DNA of 64,000 nucleotides from assembly GCA_036365145.1 (NCBI GenBank), contig JAEOAD010000015.1, positions 2,827,501 through 2,891,500 on the forward strand, read 5' to 3'. A program made the position numbers and the translations under genes. The notes below the pieces were generated by a model. That model did not search any database, was not told the origin of the DNA, and worked only from the letters and a program-made list of their open reading frames with translations. The stretch comes from Orientallactaga sibirica. Taxonomy: Eukaryota > Chordata > Mammalia > Rodentia > Dipodidae. The stretch's first letter is position 1, and the number at the start of each line of letters is the position of its first letter. Shown one piece after another: positions 63,077-64,000 of this stretch.

Positions 63077-63406
63077 TAGTAGAATAGATGAAGGAGAGAA
63101 CAGAATATCTGAACTAGAAGACCAGGTGGAAGATCTAATACAATCCAACAAAGAGAAAGACATACTAATAGGAAGGTATGAATGAGAATTTCAAGATATT
63201 CAGGACACTATGAAAAGATCAAATATAAGAATTCAGGGTATAGTGGAAGGAGAAGAGTTTCACTCCAAAGGCATAGTATGTGTATTCAACAAAATTATAG
63301 AAGAAAACTTCCCCCAAATTGGGAAAGAGATGTCAATGCAGATACAGGAAGCATTTAGAACACCAAACAGACAAAACCTGGAAAGGTTTTGCCATATTAT
63401 AATTAA
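63077..63406 (+). pseudogene. LINE-1 ORF1 fragment (second copy)
   Basis: Parallels 57750-58085: CAATATCTAAACTAG-type words, and an open 69-codon frame from 63210 with RSNIRIQGIVEGEEFHSKGI. It restarts mid-ORF1 after the ORF2 end, so it belongs to another L1 copy or a rearranged one. Continues at 63974. Confidence 0.88.
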
Positions 63407-63411
63407 ACTAC

Positions 63412-63968
63412 TATATTAGTCAGGGTTCTCTAGAGGAACAAAATGGATAGAATGAATTGTATTAAAAGGGAATTTATTGGATTAGCTTACACAGTCCAGC
63501 AATAGCAGGTTGCAGGTCTGAGAGTCAAGAAACCCGTTAGCTGCTCAGTCCACGAGGCTGGAGGCCTCAGCAGTCCCAATCCGGCACTGAAGGCCTGGAG
63601 GCTTCCTGGAGAGATGCTGCTCTTCAGTCCACCCTGGTCTTCAGTCCACACTGGAAAGCAGCAACACCAAGCAGCAAGTACCAAGTGGAAAACACCAAGC
63701 AGCAAGCACCCAGTGGCATGCAGCGAGCAGCACCAGCAGCCAGGTGGGAGAGTGAGCCTTTCTTCCCAGAGCTTCTTTTTATCAACCAGCCCCTTCCTCC
63801 AAGAGGGGCTGCCCACTCTGGTCCACCTACTCTGGGGGAAGGGCTTACCCCTGGGGGAAGAATTCTTCCTTTAATTAATTCTTCCTAGAGGCAGCCTCAG
63901 AGACACACTTATGAGGAATGTCTGTGGATTCCTAAACAGATCAAGTTGGCACAAACTTAACCATCACA
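63412..63968 (-). mobile_element. ERVL (MLT2-like) solo LTR with target duplication
   Basis: 557 bp between ACTAC at 63407-63411 and 63969-63973. On its own strand it runs TGTGATGGTTAAGTTTGTGC, CAACTTGATCTG, ..., CCAATAAATTCCC, ..., CTCTAGAGAACCCTGACTAA, the start and end words of ERVL/MLT2-type LTRs. The last bases are changed (TATA in place of TACA). The middle has CAAGCAGCAAG-type repeats. Inserted in L1 ORF1. Confidence 0.88.
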
Positions 63969-63973
63969 ACTAC

Positions 63974-64000
63974 CAAACATACAAACCAAAGAAAATATAT
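63974..64000 (+). pseudogene. LINE-1 ORF1 fragment (continued)
   Basis: CAAACATACAAACCAAAGAA continues the ORF1 interrupted by the LTR; compare 58085-58110. Confidence 0.75.

Noticed and set aside
1..64000. Bacterial or phage system
   Set aside because: SINEs, L1, ERVs, microsatellites and low CpG all show mammalian nuclear DNA.

Overview
The window is mammalian nuclear DNA from a rodent. It shows no bacterial-type gene order, no operons and no intact protein-coding gene that I can support. Two abundant SINE classes point to the lineage. One is a 7SL-derived B1 (ending in the usual CCACCACGCCCGGC-type head, mostly on the minus strand). The other is a tRNA-derived SINE of the B2 superfamily, with head GGCTGGAGAGATGGCTTAGC, a pyrimidine-rich 3' part and an (AAAT)n tail. 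That combination, with B4/RSINE1, ID and MaLR elements, suggests a mouse-like rodent. The tRNA SINE resembles what is described as Dip from jerboas and their kin (Dipodoidea). The clade is my inference; 'rodent' is secure.

Layout. 1-7030: an L1 3' end, a class I ERV LTR, a three-copy SINE array, MaLR and ERV1 pol remnants, and an L1 3' UTR. 7030-10836: dense old and young SINEs with a MIR, Z-DNA-type and polypyrimidine repeats. 10837-20105: an almost full-length but dead LINE-1 on the minus strand (3' UTR, ORF2, ORF1, 5' UTR), split by a young complete MaLR retrotransposon (12365-14378) and a SINE. 20106-28810: SINEs, a MaLR solo LTR, older L1 3' ends and single-copy DNA. 28830-32690: same-orientation L1 3' ends, one carrying a solo ERV1 LTR with a 5-bp target duplication. 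33238-35221: a composite, SVA-like retroposon. 36425-41250: L1 3' UTR, then a MaLR interrupted by an ERV1 that has a tRNA-His-type primer binding site. 41250-51640: AT-rich unassigned DNA, SINEs and L1 3' ends. 51892-52582: a decayed bZIP gene resembling NFIL3-like NFILZ, the only recognisable cellular gene. 52583-57020: mostly single-copy DNA with old repeats. 57030-64000: plus-strand L1 with an internal 0.8-kb duplication, nested SINEs, and an ERVL/MLT2-like solo LTR with a 5-bp target duplication.

Main discovery candidate. The segment 33251-35208 is flanked by a perfect 13-bp direct repeat (TCACCTTACTTTT). Read on the minus strand it runs: CpG-rich 98-bp monomers with NRF1-, ETS- and YY1-like motifs; an antisense L1 3' end; an 85-bp tandem repeat; a 32-bp minisatellite in which many units carry a Pol III B-box-like core; a tRNA-derived SINE module; and an expanded A/T-rich 3' array. 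This is the architecture of an SVA/LAVA-type composite non-autonomous retrotransposon, built from different parts and sitting in a rodent genome. I know of no description of it, but a database search has not been run.
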